The position numbers and the translations under genes are program-made. DNA of 64,000 bases, taken from positions 2,046,001 through 2,110,000 of the forward strand of contig NZ_CP135164.1 in assembly GCF_001940225.2 (NCBI RefSeq), read 5' to 3'. Positions 33,844 through 43,588 of the stretch are shown here, in pieces. Within the stretch, counting starts at the first letter, position 1; each line of letters starts with the position of its first letter. Source of the stretch: Roseburia sp. 499. Lineage in GTDB: Bacteria; Bacillota; Clostridia; Lachnospirales; Lachnospiraceae. The notes beneath the pieces were generated by a model. It did no database searches and was not told the origin of the DNA. It saw only the letters and a list, made by a program, of their open reading frames with translations.

Positions 33844-34494
33844 CTATTCCCTTGATTCCATCATTAACAAAATGCCGTCCTCAAAAGAAATTTCCGCTTC
33901 TTCCTGTGTAATTTCATTGCTGACTCCTAGGGAATGATAGCATTGCAATTCATACTTATGCAAAGGATATTTAAATCCTGTCAACGTTAATCCCTTAACA
34001 GTGGGGGTAAAAGGAAACAGCGAGATATAATCGCCGTACTGTTCTGCCTTTTTTAACCGAATCCCATGCTTCAGCATACGAATGCGGTTATGCGCATCCA
34101 GCATAATACATTCGCATCCTTGCTCCATTGCCATACCAAGGAGATGAATATTACCTAATACATGGTCCAGACGAGTTCCGGTTGCTCCCAGAAGCCAGAT
34201 TTTCTCACATCCTGCTTCCATAGCAGTCCGTAAGGCAAGTTCCGTATCGGTCTCATCTTTTTCCGGCTGAAACTTCATAACCTTGATATCCGGATTATTC
34301 TTCCGAAAGTACTCTAAAACCCCTTCCTTTACGGAATCAAAATCTCCCACAATTACATTCGGCACTAGTCCGTTCCGATAAAAGAATTCCATACCACTAT
34401 CTGCTGCTATCATCAAATCACAAGGATTCTCTTTTATAAAATTCAAGGTGAAAGCATCATCAATGTTCCCACCTGTTATAATCAATGTCTGCAT
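33844..34494 (-). CDS. thiN: Thiamine pyrophosphokinase
   Basis: The 216-residue enzyme transfers pyrophosphate from ATP to thiamine to give thiamine diphosphate. Motifs are AADSGMEFFYRNGLVP, GDFDSV and KDETDTELAL in the N-terminal catalytic domain, and a beta-sandwich C-terminal domain (about 140-216). AAGGG precedes the ATG. In Firmicutes it usually follows rsgA and rpe, as here, but a hairpin at 34,588 separates it from rpe. Confidence 0.92.
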   Translation of the reverse strand: MQTLIITGGNIDDAFTLNFIKENPCDLMIAADSGMEFFYRNGLVPNVIVGDFDSVKEGVLEYFRKNNPDIKVMKFQPEKDETDTELALRTAMEAGCEKIWLLGATGTRLDHVLGNIHLLGMAMEQGCECIMLDAHNRIRMLKHGIRLKKAEQYGDYISLFPFTPTVKGLTLTGFKYPLHKYELQCYHSLGVSNEITQEEAEISFEDGILLMMESRE

Positions 34495-34587
34495 ATCTAT
34501 CCCTTTCTATTTCTATCGCACTATACAAAGTTAAAAGACTACTATATCTTGTACAGTTTAGCATATTTAAGGCTCTAAGAAAATACT

Positions 34588-34633
34588 AAGAAGAGGATAA
34601 TAAGCTTACTTGCTGATTATCCTCTTCTTTTAA
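34588..34633 (-). terminator. Terminator of the murE-rpe cluster
   Basis: AAGAAGAGGATAAT and ATTATCCTCTTCTT form a perfect 14-bp stem around a 15-nt loop, 24 bp after the rpe stop. T-rich sequence follows on the minus strand. Confidence 0.8.
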
Positions 34634-34656
34634 TAAAATTCAAGGTGAAAACCTTC

Positions 34657-35310
34657 TTATTTGTGCATGATATTCAAGAAATCTGTTACATTCTTCTGAA
34701 CATCTCCATGGAAAATAGCACTTCCCGCAACAATAATATTGGCTCCCGCCTCCATCACGGTCTCTACATTCGAAAGGTTGATTCCTCCATCTACCTCTAT
34801 ATCTGTTTTCAAACCTCTTTCTTCTATCATCTGACGCAGTCTGCGAATTTTTTCGGTAGAATATTCAATATACTTCTGTCCGCCAAACCCTGGATTCACC
34901 GTCATAAGCAACACCATATCAAGCTTTGGCAAAACATATTCCAGAACACTCAGGTCTGTAGAAGGATTCAATGCTACTGAAGCCAAAATTCCCTTTTCCT
35001 TAATTGCTTCAATGGTACGGTCCAGATGTATGCAACTTTCTGCATGAACGGAAATAATATCTGCACCACAGTTTACAAAATCATCAATATAACGGATTGG
35101 CTCATCAATCATAAGATGCACATCAAAAATTTTGTCTGTACACGGACGTATGGACTGTATCACCGGCATTCCATAGGAAATACTGGGTACAAAACTCCCA
35201 TCCATAACATCAATATGGACATATTCAGCTCCTGCCTCATCAATAAGTTGTACCTGCTCTCCTAACTTTGCAAAATCTGCGGATAATATGGATGGTGATA
35301 AACAATTCAT
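34657..35310 (-). CDS. rpe: Ribulose-phosphate 3-epimerase
   Basis: The 217-residue TIM-barrel enzyme interconverts ribulose 5-phosphate and xylulose 5-phosphate. It shows SILSADFAKLGEQ, HIDVMDGSFVPSIS, VNPGFGGQKYI and VDGGINLSN, with the metal and proton-relay residues. AGGAGG precedes the ATG, 9 bp after rsgA. Confidence 0.95.
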   Translation of the reverse strand: MNCLSPSILSADFAKLGEQVQLIDEAGAEYVHIDVMDGSFVPSISYGMPVIQSIRPCTDKIFDVHLMIDEPIRYIDDFVNCGADIISVHAESCIHLDRTIEAIKEKGILASVALNPSTDLSVLEYVLPKLDMVLLMTVNPGFGGQKYIEYSTEKIRRLRQMIEERGLKTDIEVDGGINLSNVETVMEAGANIIVAGSAIFHGDVQKNVTDFLNIMHK

Positions 35311-35319
35311 AACTTCCTC

Positions 35320-36198
35320 CTAATATTTCTTTACGTTTTTTAATTCTTCATACATTGACACATAATTTTCATATCTAATTTGGCTTATTTTTCCTTCTTC
35401 TAATGCCTGCTTTACACCACAGTCCGGCTCATGAATATGACTACATCCCAAGAATCGGCACTCTGGCTCATACTCTTTGAATTCTTTAAAATATTCCTTT
35501 AATTCTTCTTTTTCGAATCCCATCAAATACAGGGAACTAAAACCCGGCGTATCCATAATATAGGTATTATCTTTTATATGAATCAATTGGGAATGGCGAG
35601 TAGTATGCTTTCCACGCTCAATTTTTTCACTGATGCTTCCGGTCTCCATTTCAATTTCCGGCTGAAGGAGATTAATGAGAGAAGACTTACCTACTCCGGA
35701 AGGTCCTGCTACTGTAGTAGTTTTGCCCTCCAACACTTTTTTCACCTCTTCTACTCCTTCTTCCTTCATAGCACTGGTAAAAAGAATATGATATCCACAC
35801 TTTTCGTAGGTTTCCTCTAGTTTGCGAAGTTCCTCTTCGGTGGCAAGATCCTGCTTATTGAAGCAAATGACCGTTTCTACCTGCTGCTGTTCCATCATAA
35901 TCAGAAACCGGTCCAACAAATTAAAATTGGGTTTTGGCTTTGCTGCTGCAAAAATCACCATCGCCTGATCAATATTTGCCACTGCCGGACGAATCAACTG
36001 ATTCTTCCGTTCCAGAATCCTACTAATGTTTCCAGTCTTTTCTTCCTCACTGATAATATCAATTTCAACATTATCACCGACCAGCGGCTTTATTTTCTCT
36101 TTTCGGAAAATTCCCTTTGCTTTACATTCATATACTCCGGCTCCTATTACATGCACATAGTAGAAGCCGGCAATTCCTTTGATAATTTTTCCCTGCAT
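35320..36198 (-). CDS. rsgA: Ribosome small subunit GTPase RsgA
   Basis: The 292-residue circularly permuted GTPase assists late 30S assembly. An N-terminal OB fold (about 1-65) precedes the GTPase domain with CFNKQDL, GPSGVGKSSLINLL and DTPGF in the permuted order, and a C-terminal zinc site (CRFLGCSHIHEPDCGV). In Firmicutes the gene is regularly next to prkC, as here, and RsgA is a known PrkC substrate. Confidence 0.95.
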   Translation of the reverse strand: MQGKIIKGIAGFYYVHVIGAGVYECKAKGIFRKEKIKPLVGDNVEIDIISEEEKTGNISRILERKNQLIRPAVANIDQAMVIFAAAKPKPNFNLLDRFLIMMEQQQVETVICFNKQDLATEEELRKLEETYEKCGYHILFTSAMKEEGVEEVKKVLEGKTTTVAGPSGVGKSSLINLLQPEIEMETGSISEKIERGKHTTRHSQLIHIKDNTYIMDTPGFSSLYLMGFEKEELKEYFKEFKEYEPECRFLGCSHIHEPDCGVKQALEEGKISQIRYENYVSMYEELKNVKKY

Positions 36199-36225
36199 AT
36201 ATACTTCCTGTTCATCTCTGGAAAT

Positions 36226-38289
36226 TTAGTTCTTTGTAAAATTTACACCTTCGATTGTAGTCTGCTTTGTTTCATTTTTTACATTTCCACTTTCATCCGT
36301 CACAGTCCATGACCAATCTACTACAAAATATCCACTGCTGCAATTTTCGATATTTCCCTGACTTATATTAAATGGGAATGAAGTTGCAGTCCATGAGTTA
36401 ATTTTGTCATTTCCCTCGGATTTATACAAGGTAATATTAGCTGAAACACCAGTAGCATTATCTGGAATTTCGCTTAACCTTTCAATCTTATAATTATTTA
36501 AAGAGTACGTTTCTACTTTTTTACCAAGGCTAATCGTCAATGTTACAGATGTACCCGGATTCACAAAAGTACCCTCTGAAATACTCTGACTAATCACACT
36601 ACCTTCCGGTACGGTATCGCTGTAATCAGAACTTACACTTGATACACTAACATTAATTCCTGCCAAAGCATCTCTTGCCTGCTGTTCTGTCATTCCTAAG
36701 ACATTAATCATCTTTACCTGTTCTGTTCCACGACTAATATAAATGGTAATAGCATCGTCCTTCTTCGCCTTAGCATTTCCCTCCGGAGTCTGACGAATAA
36801 CATCACCTGCCGGAACATCACTGCTATACTCATACTCTGTCTTTACATTATTAAAGCCTGCTGACTTCAATTTGTCTGTTGCAGCATCTTTATCCAATCC
36901 TACCACACTTGGTACCTCAATCTCTCCGGCACCACTGCTTAAGTTAACGGTAATCGTAGTATTCTTCTCTACCATATCCCCGTCTTTTTCACTCTGTCCT
37001 ACAATGAGACCTTCCTCATATTTATCCGAAGACATGGAATCTCCCTTTTTAATACCTAATCCAATCTCATTCAATGCCTTCTTTGCTTCATCGAAGGTCA
37101 TTCCGGTGAGGTCAATCATTTCTACCTTATCCGCAGTTTCTTCCTTCTTCGTATCTGTATCTTTGTCTGTATCCTTATCATTACTCTTAAACTTCATTCC
37201 ACCCATAAGACTGATGGCAATATATGCAACAATGAGTACAATGATTACTGCTGCAACAATTCCCATGATAGTAACGGCCTTTTCCATCTTCGGATTTAAA
37301 AAGCCGCCTTCTTCCTCATCATCCTCGTCGTCTTCTTCATTTTCATCTTCATCAGGTTCTTCGTAGTATACCCTTCCGGTCTGCTCCTTAATGGATTCTA
37401 ATTCTTCCGGTTTCATCACTCTGGTCTTTTCCTGCTGTCCCACCGGAACCATTACAACAAAGTCTTCATCCGGACTAATCAATGCTTTCTTTAAGTCCAT
37501 CAATAAATCGCTGATGGTCTGATAACGTCTATCCGGGCTCTTCTGTGTACATTTTAAAATAATCTTTTCCATACTGATTGGAAGATTCGGTGCATACGCG
37601 CTTGGCACTACCATTTCTTCCTGTAAATGCTGAATAGCAATTGCTACTGTAGACTCTCCATCAAATGGTACTCTTCCGGTTACCATCTCATACATTACAA
37701 TACCCAGCGAATAGATATCACTTTTTCCATCAACGAATCCATTTCTCGCCTGCTCTGGGGATGCATAATGAACAGAGCCCATTACATCTGCATTAATGGT
37801 ATTTGTAGTTGCCACTCTGGCAATTCCAAAATCGGTTACCTTTACTTTTCCTTCTGTAGATATAATGATATTCTGAGGCTTAATATCACGATGAATAATA
37901 TGCTTATTATGAGCAGCCTCAATTCCTCTACCTACCTGAATGGCAATACTTACAGCCTCCTTAAAAGACAGCTGTCCTTTTTTCTCAATATAGGTCTTTA
38001 AGGTAATTCCTTCTACATATTCCATTACAATGTAGTACATTCCGTTTTCGCTTCCTACATCGTAAATATTTACAATGTTTGGATGTTCTAATCCTGCTGC
38101 GGATTGTGCCTCTGTACGGAACTTTGTCACAAAATTAACATCTTCCGAAAATTCCTGCTTTAATACTTTAATTGCTACGAAACGTCCTAAGGTATGGTCC
38201 TTTGCCTTATACACGTCTGACATTCCGCCTGCGCCAACTTTTCCTACTATTTCATATCTGTCTGCCAGATACATTCCCTCTTTTAACAT
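36226..38289 (-). CDS. prkC: PASTA-domain serine/threonine kinase PrkC/PknB
   Basis: The 687-residue membrane kinase senses muropeptides or lipid II and phosphorylates wall and translation proteins. The kinase domain (about 10-270) shows GAGGMSDVY, Lys41 in VAIKVLK, HRDIKPQN and DFGIA. An acidic linker and one membrane segment (about 340-365) lead to three PASTA repeats (from about 390, 455 and 525; with DLTGMTFDEAKKAL, VPSVVGLDKDAATDKL and VLGMTEQQARDAL) and a non-PASTA C-terminal domain (about 600-687). The start overlaps the prpC stop by 7 bp. Confidence 0.95.
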   Translation of the reverse strand: MLKEGMYLADRYEIVGKVGAGGMSDVYKAKDHTLGRFVAIKVLKQEFSEDVNFVTKFRTEAQSAAGLEHPNIVNIYDVGSENGMYYIVMEYVEGITLKTYIEKKGQLSFKEAVSIAIQVGRGIEAAHNKHIIHRDIKPQNIIISTEGKVKVTDFGIARVATTNTINADVMGSVHYASPEQARNGFVDGKSDIYSLGIVMYEMVTGRVPFDGESTVAIAIQHLQEEMVVPSAYAPNLPISMEKIILKCTQKSPDRRYQTISDLLMDLKKALISPDEDFVVMVPVGQQEKTRVMKPEELESIKEQTGRVYYEEPDEDENEEDDEDDEEEGGFLNPKMEKAVTIMGIVAAVIIVLIVAYIAISLMGGMKFKSNDKDTDKDTDTKKEETADKVEMIDLTGMTFDEAKKALNEIGLGIKKGDSMSSDKYEEGLIVGQSEKDGDMVEKNTTITVNLSSGAGEIEVPSVVGLDKDAATDKLKSAGFNNVKTEYEYSSDVPAGDVIRQTPEGNAKAKKDDAITIYISRGTEQVKMINVLGMTEQQARDALAGINVSVSSVSSDYSDTVPEGSVISQSISEGTFVNPGTSVTLTISLGKKVETYSLNNYKIERLSEIPDNATGVSANITLYKSEGNDKINSWTATSFPFNISQGNIENCSSGYFVVDWSWTVTDESGNVKNETKQTTIEGVNFTKN

Positions 38290-39026
38290 GTCTTCACCTC
38301 GTCTGAAAATGGTTCTATCACGACTACCGTAATATTATCGTTACCGCCGTTTTCATTGGCTGTCTCTACTAAACATTCGATTCCTTCTGCCGTGGTTTTC
38401 TGTTCCTTTAGTATTTTAAAAATCTCTTCGTCTTCTATCATATCCGTCAATCCATCGGAACACATCAATATGCGGTCAGTATCCTTCAATTCTACTTCAA
38501 AGAAATCTACCTCTAACGGATTTCCGCCTCCAACCGCTCTGGTTATGATATTTCGATCCGGATGTACTCTCGCATCCTTCTCATTCAATTCACCTCTGCG
38601 GACCATTTCTTGTACATAAGAATGATCTTTCGTAATCTGTTGTATCTCATCTCCAATTACATACAAACGACTATCACCTACATTGGCTACATACATTTCA
38701 TTCCCAATAATTGTAGTTACCACCACTGTAGTACCCATTCCATCCAAATCAACATCTGTCTTTGCCTTTTCCAGAATTGCCTGATTTGCCTCTTGTACTG
38801 CCTTCCCAATAATACATACCGGTTCCTTATCCGTATCCTTTTTTATGGCATCTACAACAGTTTCCACTGTATATCTGGAGGCATAATCTCCCGCATTATG
38901 CCCTCCCATTCCATCTGCTAAAATGCACAGATTCGGAAGATTACCAATCTTGCTTTCAGAGGTATATACATAGTCCTGATTCATTTCTCGTTTTTTCCCC
39001 TTATCCGTCTTGGAAAATGCTCTCAT
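38283..39026 (-). CDS. prpC: PP2C-type protein phosphatase PrpC
   Basis: I start at 39,026, where ATGA overlaps the rlmN stop and AGGG lies upstream. The 247-residue phosphatase removes phosphate from PrkC and its substrates. The PP2C motifs are MNQDYVY, LADGMGGHNAGDYAS, VGDSRLY, CSDGLTDMI and GGNDNITVVV, with the metal-binding aspartates. Its end overlaps prkC. Confidence 0.95.
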   Translation of the reverse strand: MRAFSKTDKGKKREMNQDYVYTSESKIGNLPNLCILADGMGGHNAGDYASRYTVETVVDAIKKDTDKEPVCIIGKAVQEANQAILEKAKTDVDLDGMGTTVVVTTIIGNEMYVANVGDSRLYVIGDEIQQITKDHSYVQEMVRRGELNEKDARVHPDRNIITRAVGGGNPLEVDFFEVELKDTDRILMCSDGLTDMIEDEEIFKILKEQKTTAEGIECLVETANENGGNDNITVVVIEPFSDEVKTC

Positions 39027-40078
39027 GATAATCCCTGCCTTTCTGCGTGAGATAGGAACCTCTTTCTCAATTGTCCACAAGCTCCATCGATATCTCTGCC
39101 CATTTCCCTTCTAATAGTAACATTTATTCCATATTTTTCAAGTTTATTTTTAAAATTGGAAATCACCTGAGGGTTCGATTGCACATAATCTCTCTCTTTT
39201 ATCGGGTTTACCGGTATCAGATTCACATGGCAATTTAAGCCTTTTATCAGCCCCGCCAACTGAGCAGCATCCTCATCCGTATCATTGACGCCTCCTACCA
39301 GACTATACTCAAAAGTAATTCTTCTTCCTGTCTGTTCAAAATAGTACTTACATGCTTCAATTACTTCTTCTATTTGATATTTATTTGCTACCGGCATCAG
39401 TTCCAGACGCTTTTTCTGCGAAGAAGCATGTAAGGACAGTGCTAATGTAATCTGCAATTTTTCCTCTGCAAGCCTTCGCATATTTGGCACAATACCACAA
39501 GTGGAAACGGTAAGGTTTCTCTGACTAATATTCAGTCCATTCTCATCTGTCAAAAGATAAATAAACTTCAAAAGATTATCGTAATTATCCATTGGCTCTC
39601 CGGTTCCCATTACTACTACGTTAGAAACCCGTTCTCCAATATCCTCCTGTATCCGGTAAATCTGATCCAACATCTCAGAAGGCTTTAATCCTCGTACTAA
39701 GCCATCCAGTGTGGAAGCACAAAAACGACAGCCCATGCGGCATCCTACTTGTGAAGAAATACACACACTGTTTCCATGCTTATATTTCATCAAAACACTT
39801 TCGACCATATTTCCATCTGCTAAAGCAAATAGATACTTTCTGGTACCATCCAACTTAGACTCTTGCATTTCTACCTTCTGCAATGCCGTCAGTTCACAGT
39901 TTTCCTGTAATTGCTCTCTTAATTTTTTTGAAATATCCGTCATATCTTCCCAGTGACTTACATGCTTTACATGCAGCCAGGCGTAAATCTGCTTCGCCCG
40001 AAACTTTTTTTCGCCATGAGAAACCAGCAATTCCTCCAGTTCCTTCAGATTCAATGACTTAATATCTGTCTTTTCCAT
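39023..40078 (-). CDS. rlmN: Dual-specificity rRNA/tRNA methyltransferase RlmN
   Basis: The 351-residue radical SAM enzyme methylates C2 of A2503 in 23S rRNA and A37 in some tRNAs. CRMGCRFC carries the three iron-sulfur cysteines (about 115-125); the mechanistic C-terminal cysteine lies in DGACGQLR. AAGGA precedes the ATG. It sits in the conserved order rsmB-rlmN-prpC-prkC. No change suggesting the Cfr (C8) activity is apparent. Confidence 0.95.
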   Translation of the reverse strand: MEKTDIKSLNLKELEELLVSHGEKKFRAKQIYAWLHVKHVSHWEDMTDISKKLREQLQENCELTALQKVEMQESKLDGTRKYLFALADGNMVESVLMKYKHGNSVCISSQVGCRMGCRFCASTLDGLVRGLKPSEMLDQIYRIQEDIGERVSNVVVMGTGEPMDNYDNLLKFIYLLTDENGLNISQRNLTVSTCGIVPNMRRLAEEKLQITLALSLHASSQKKRLELMPVANKYQIEEVIEACKYYFEQTGRRITFEYSLVGGVNDTDEDAAQLAGLIKGLNCHVNLIPVNPIKERDYVQSNPQVISNFKNKLEKYGINVTIRREMGRDIDGACGQLRKRFLSHAERQGLS

Positions 40079-40087
40079 ATGAATTCC

Positions 40088-41395
40088 TTATAACTTCCGC
40101 ACCATTCTTGCCAAAAAGAATCCGTCATTCTTTCCCTTTTCAGGCAATATCTGCTGCTGTTTTTCTAATACAAATTCCGAATATTCCTTTAGAAACCATT
40201 GTACATTTTCTTCATTTTCCTGCTCATTTATAGTACAGGTACTGTACATCAACACTCCGCCCGGTTTCACATATCGCTGCACTGTATGTAAGATTTCTCT
40301 TTGTAGTTCCACCAGTTCTAAGCATTTTTCATTTGTCATCTTAAATTTAATATCCGGCTTTTTCCCAATAACGCCTAGTCCCGAACAAGGTAAGTCTGCA
40401 ATCACGATATCCGCCGTACCTATTCTATCTTCTTCCAGTACTCTGGCATCGGCCTGTTTTGCACAAATATTTTTAAGTCCACATCGCTCTATGTTTTCTT
40501 CTATAAGAGACACCTTATATTCCGTTAAATCCCTTGCCTCTACCATACCGGTCCCATGAAGAAGCTGTGCCATGTGTATACTCTTTCCTCCAGGAGCTGC
40601 GCATACATCCAATACCTGTGCTCCTTCTTTCGGTTCTGCCCACAAAGACACCAGCATAGAACTTACATCCTGCACATAAAACTTTCCATCTATAAACGCC
40701 GGAATTCCTGCCAGAAAATCGTATCCACCAATGTACAATGCATCCGGAATCTCTTCGTTTTCCGTTACTGTAATCTTTTCTTGTTCCAGTTCTTCTTTTA
40801 ATGCTTCCTTTGTAATCTTCTCTGTATTTACTCGAATAGAGGTTGCGCTTTTGTCCAAAAATGCCTGGAACATTTCCTCCAATTGAGATACCTCATAACA
40901 TTTCTTCCATTTTTCTACCAACCACTCCGGAATAGAATAAGTAATGGAGAGCCACTTTACCGGCTCTTTTTCCTTATCCGGCATAGAAATATTTTCAAGA
41001 TTTCTACTGATATTACGAAGCACGCCATTTACAAAACCTTTCAGATTATGAAACCCTTTCTTCTGCGCCAACTTTACTGCCTCATTACAAGTGGCAGATA
41101 CCGGAACGGAATCCATATACTTCATTTCATAAACACTGCTTCGCAAAATACACCGAATTACCGGTTTCATTTTATTTACTTTTACCTTAGAGAATTGATT
41201 GATAATATAGTCAATTAATATCATATTCTCTAAAGTTCCTTCACATACCCGTGTAAAAAAACTGCGCTCCTGTTTTTCCAGATACTGATATTTATCCAAT
41301 GTATTTTTTATGGCAATGTGACTATATTCCCCATCTCTTGTGACTTCCAAAAGTACATTCAATATCAGTTCGCGCACATTGACGCCATTAGTCAT
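40088..41395 (-). CDS. rsmB: 16S rRNA (cytosine-967-C5)-methyltransferase RsmB
   Basis: I start at 41,395 (MTNGVNVREL, 435 residues), 5 nt after GGAGG, inside the end of yugP. An N-terminal NusB-like RNA-binding domain (about 1-130) precedes the methyltransferase with DVCAAPGGKS, DLPCSGLGVIGKKPD and YSTCTINEQENE, which hold the two catalytic cysteines. Confidence 0.95.
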   Translation of the reverse strand: MTNGVNVRELILNVLLEVTRDGEYSHIAIKNTLDKYQYLEKQERSFFTRVCEGTLENMILIDYIINQFSKVKVNKMKPVIRCILRSSVYEMKYMDSVPVSATCNEAVKLAQKKGFHNLKGFVNGVLRNISRNLENISMPDKEKEPVKWLSITYSIPEWLVEKWKKCYEVSQLEEMFQAFLDKSATSIRVNTEKITKEALKEELEQEKITVTENEEIPDALYIGGYDFLAGIPAFIDGKFYVQDVSSMLVSLWAEPKEGAQVLDVCAAPGGKSIHMAQLLHGTGMVEARDLTEYKVSLIEENIERCGLKNICAKQADARVLEEDRIGTADIVIADLPCSGLGVIGKKPDIKFKMTNEKCLELVELQREILHTVQRYVKPGGVLMYSTCTINEQENEENVQWFLKEYSEFVLEKQQQILPEKGKNDGFFLARMVRKL

Positions 41396-42104
41396 CGTCT
41401 CCTCCTCTTCCACCGAACAGGATAATCAGACGCAACAACTGTAAAATTGCAGATGCCGCTCCTGCCACATAGGTAAGAGCCGCCGCTCCTAGCACTTTCT
41501 TGGTTCCCTTCAATTCTTCATGTCCTAAAATCCCAGTATTTTCTAATATTTTTACTGCACGGCTGGAAGCATTGAATTCTACCGGAAGTGTAACCAACTG
41601 AAACAGCACCGCCAGAGAAAAGCAAATAATTCCGAGGTTGATTAAAAACATTCCCGTACTACTCGTAAAAAATAGACCAATCAAAATCAATGGCCATGCA
41701 ATGGTAGATCCAAAATTTGCAATTGGTACAATAGCACTCCGAAGCGTAAGCGGTGCATAGCTTGTCTGATGCTGAATCGCATGACCACATTCATGTGCTG
41801 CTACTCCTACTGCTGCCACAGAAGCAGAATTGTAAGTACTGTCTGAAAGACTTAGTACCTTATTTCTTGGGTCATAATGATCTGTCAGATTACCGGAAAT
41901 ATGCTGTATACTTACATCATAGATTCCTGCGGAATTTAATATTCTCTCCGCTGCCTGCGCTCCTGTCATACCAGACATACTTCTTACTCTGTTGTACTTG
42001 TTAAAGGTAGTTTTTACCTTTGCAGATGCTGCCAGACAAATAACAGCTCCGATAATAACTAAAATATAAGTTGGGTCAAAATAGAATCCATATCTATATG
42101 GCAT
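41388..42104 (-). CDS. YugP-type zinc metallopeptidase
   Basis: The 238-residue membrane protein belongs to the Zn_peptidase_2 (YugP) family. It has an N-terminal membrane segment, HECGH (the HExxH zinc motif, about 110) and three further membrane segments. Its substrate is unknown. The gene lies between fmt and rsmB, a usual place in Clostridia, and overlaps rsmB by 8 bp. AAGGAG precedes the ATG. Confidence 0.9.
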   Translation of the reverse strand: MPYRYGFYFDPTYILVIIGAVICLAASAKVKTTFNKYNRVRSMSGMTGAQAAERILNSAGIYDVSIQHISGNLTDHYDPRNKVLSLSDSTYNSASVAAVGVAAHECGHAIQHQTSYAPLTLRSAIVPIANFGSTIAWPLILIGLFFTSSTGMFLINLGIICFSLAVLFQLVTLPVEFNASSRAVKILENTGILGHEELKGTKKVLGAAALTYVAGAASAILQLLRLIILFGGRGGDDD

Positions 42105-42133
42105 AAGTTATCACTCCTTCTACTTTTCGTTCA

Positions 42134-43063
42134 CTAATTTCCGAGTATCATTCCTGTTTCCAAACTTACTCCCCGCAAAAATGCATCCGTCTGCATCCGT
42201 TTCTTGCCTTCTAACTGGATTTCCTCTAACTGTAACATTCCTTTTCCGGTCTGAACTGCAATCGTACTTTTTCCAACTTCTATTGTTCCCGGTTCTTTTC
42301 CGGTTTCTTTCTCCAATACAGAAGTTTTCCATATTTTTAATGTTTTCCCATTCAAATGAGTATATGCACTAGGCCATGGATTTAATCCACGTACCAGCCG
42401 TTCTAACTCCTGTGCAGATTTTGTCCAGTCGATCTCACCTAGCTGCTTTTTTATCATAGTCGTATGAGTAGCCTCCTCATGATTCTGAGGTGTATATGTT
42501 GCCGTTCCATTTTCAATGGCTGTTAAGGTTTTTACGCAAAGCTCTCCTCCGGTCTTTGCTAACCGGTCAAAAAGACTACCGCCTGTTTCCTCTGCATCAA
42601 GCTCCACTTCTTCTTTTAAAATCATATCACCGGTATCTATTCCTTCCGCCATCCGCATGGTAGTAACGCCCGTTACTTTTTCTCCATTGATGACTGCCCA
42701 CTGAATCGGTGCAGCACCACGGTACTTCGGAAGCAAAGAGGCATGCACGTTGATACATCTATACTTCGGCATTTCCAGAATCTCTTTCGGCAATATCTGT
42801 CCAAATGCTACTACTACAATAATATCTGCCTCATATTTTCTCAAATACTCTATGCACTCCGGTTCCCGAACTCTTCTTGGCTGATATACTTCAATCCCAT
42901 GTGCCAAAGCAGCCTCTTTTACCGGAGGATACTGCATAGACTTTCCTCTGCCCTTTGGCTTATCCGGCTGGGTTACTGCCAAGGTAATCTCATGTCCTGC
43001 TGCAATCAGGGCTTCCAACGTTCCTACCGAAAAATCCGGTGTTCCCATAAAAATTACTTTCAT
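42134..43063 (-). CDS. fmt: Methionyl-tRNA formyltransferase
   Basis: The 309-residue enzyme formylates initiator Met-tRNA. FMGTPDFSV starts the formyltransferase domain; the catalytic region is NVHASLLPKYRGAAPIQW with Asn, His and later Asp (GIDTGDM). An OB-like C-terminal domain follows (about 205-305). AAGGAG precedes the ATG. It lies next to def, which removes the formyl group later. Confidence 0.95.
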   Translation of the reverse strand: MKVIFMGTPDFSVGTLEALIAAGHEITLAVTQPDKPKGRGKSMQYPPVKEAALAHGIEVYQPRRVREPECIEYLRKYEADIIVVVAFGQILPKEILEMPKYRCINVHASLLPKYRGAAPIQWAVINGEKVTGVTTMRMAEGIDTGDMILKEEVELDAEETGGSLFDRLAKTGGELCVKTLTAIENGTATYTPQNHEEATHTTMIKKQLGEIDWTKSAQELERLVRGLNPWPSAYTHLNGKTLKIWKTSVLEKETGKEPGTIEVGKSTIAVQTGKGMLQLEEIQLEGKKRMQTDAFLRGVSLETGMILGN

Positions 43064-43083
43064 CTAAAATCTCCTTTCGGATA

Positions 43084-43563
43084 TTATGCTTCTTCGTCTT
43101 CCTCATAAACTACATCATGAAGCTCGCCTTCTACCTTTTCTACATACATATGGCCATCTAAGTGGTCAATTTCATGGCAAAAAGCACGAGCAAGAAGCTC
43201 TGTTCCTTCCATTTCAAATTCCTGCATATTTTCATCAAATGCTCTTACTTTTACATAATTTGGTCTGGTTACTACACCGGATTTTCCAGGAAGGCTTAAA
43301 CATCCTTCTTCTCCGGTCTGTGAACCATCTGTTTCCACAATCACCGGATTAATCAGAATAATTGGTCCTTCTCCTACGTCAATCACTACCAGACGTTTTA
43401 AAATTCCGACCTGTGGAGCTGCAAGTCCTACGCCATTTGCTTCATACATGGTCTCTAACATATCTTCGATTAATTCCTGAATTCTTGGAGTTACCTCCTT
43501 GATTTCTCTACATTTCTTGGTCAATACTTCATCGCCCATTTCACGAATTGTTCTTAATGCCAT
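43084..43563 (-). CDS. def: Peptide deformylase
   Basis: I start at 43,563 (MALRTIREMG, 159 residues), 8 nt after AGGAGG. The metalloenzyme removes the formyl group from new proteins. The three motifs are GVGLAAPQVG, EEGCLSLPG and HEIDHLDG, with the Cys and two His metal ligands. Confidence 0.95.
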   Translation of the reverse strand: MALRTIREMGDEVLTKKCREIKEVTPRIQELIEDMLETMYEANGVGLAAPQVGILKRLVVIDVGEGPIILINPVIVETDGSQTGEEGCLSLPGKSGVVTRPNYVKVRAFDENMQEFEMEGTELLARAFCHEIDHLDGHMYVEKVEGELHDVVYEEDEEA

Positions 43564-43588
43564 CTTATTATCCTCCTGCTTTCTACCT

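Noticed and set aside
39023..40078. RlmN as a possible Cfr-type resistance methyltransferase
   Set aside because: Length, motifs and the conserved rsmB-rlmN-prpC-prkC context are those of housekeeping RlmN.
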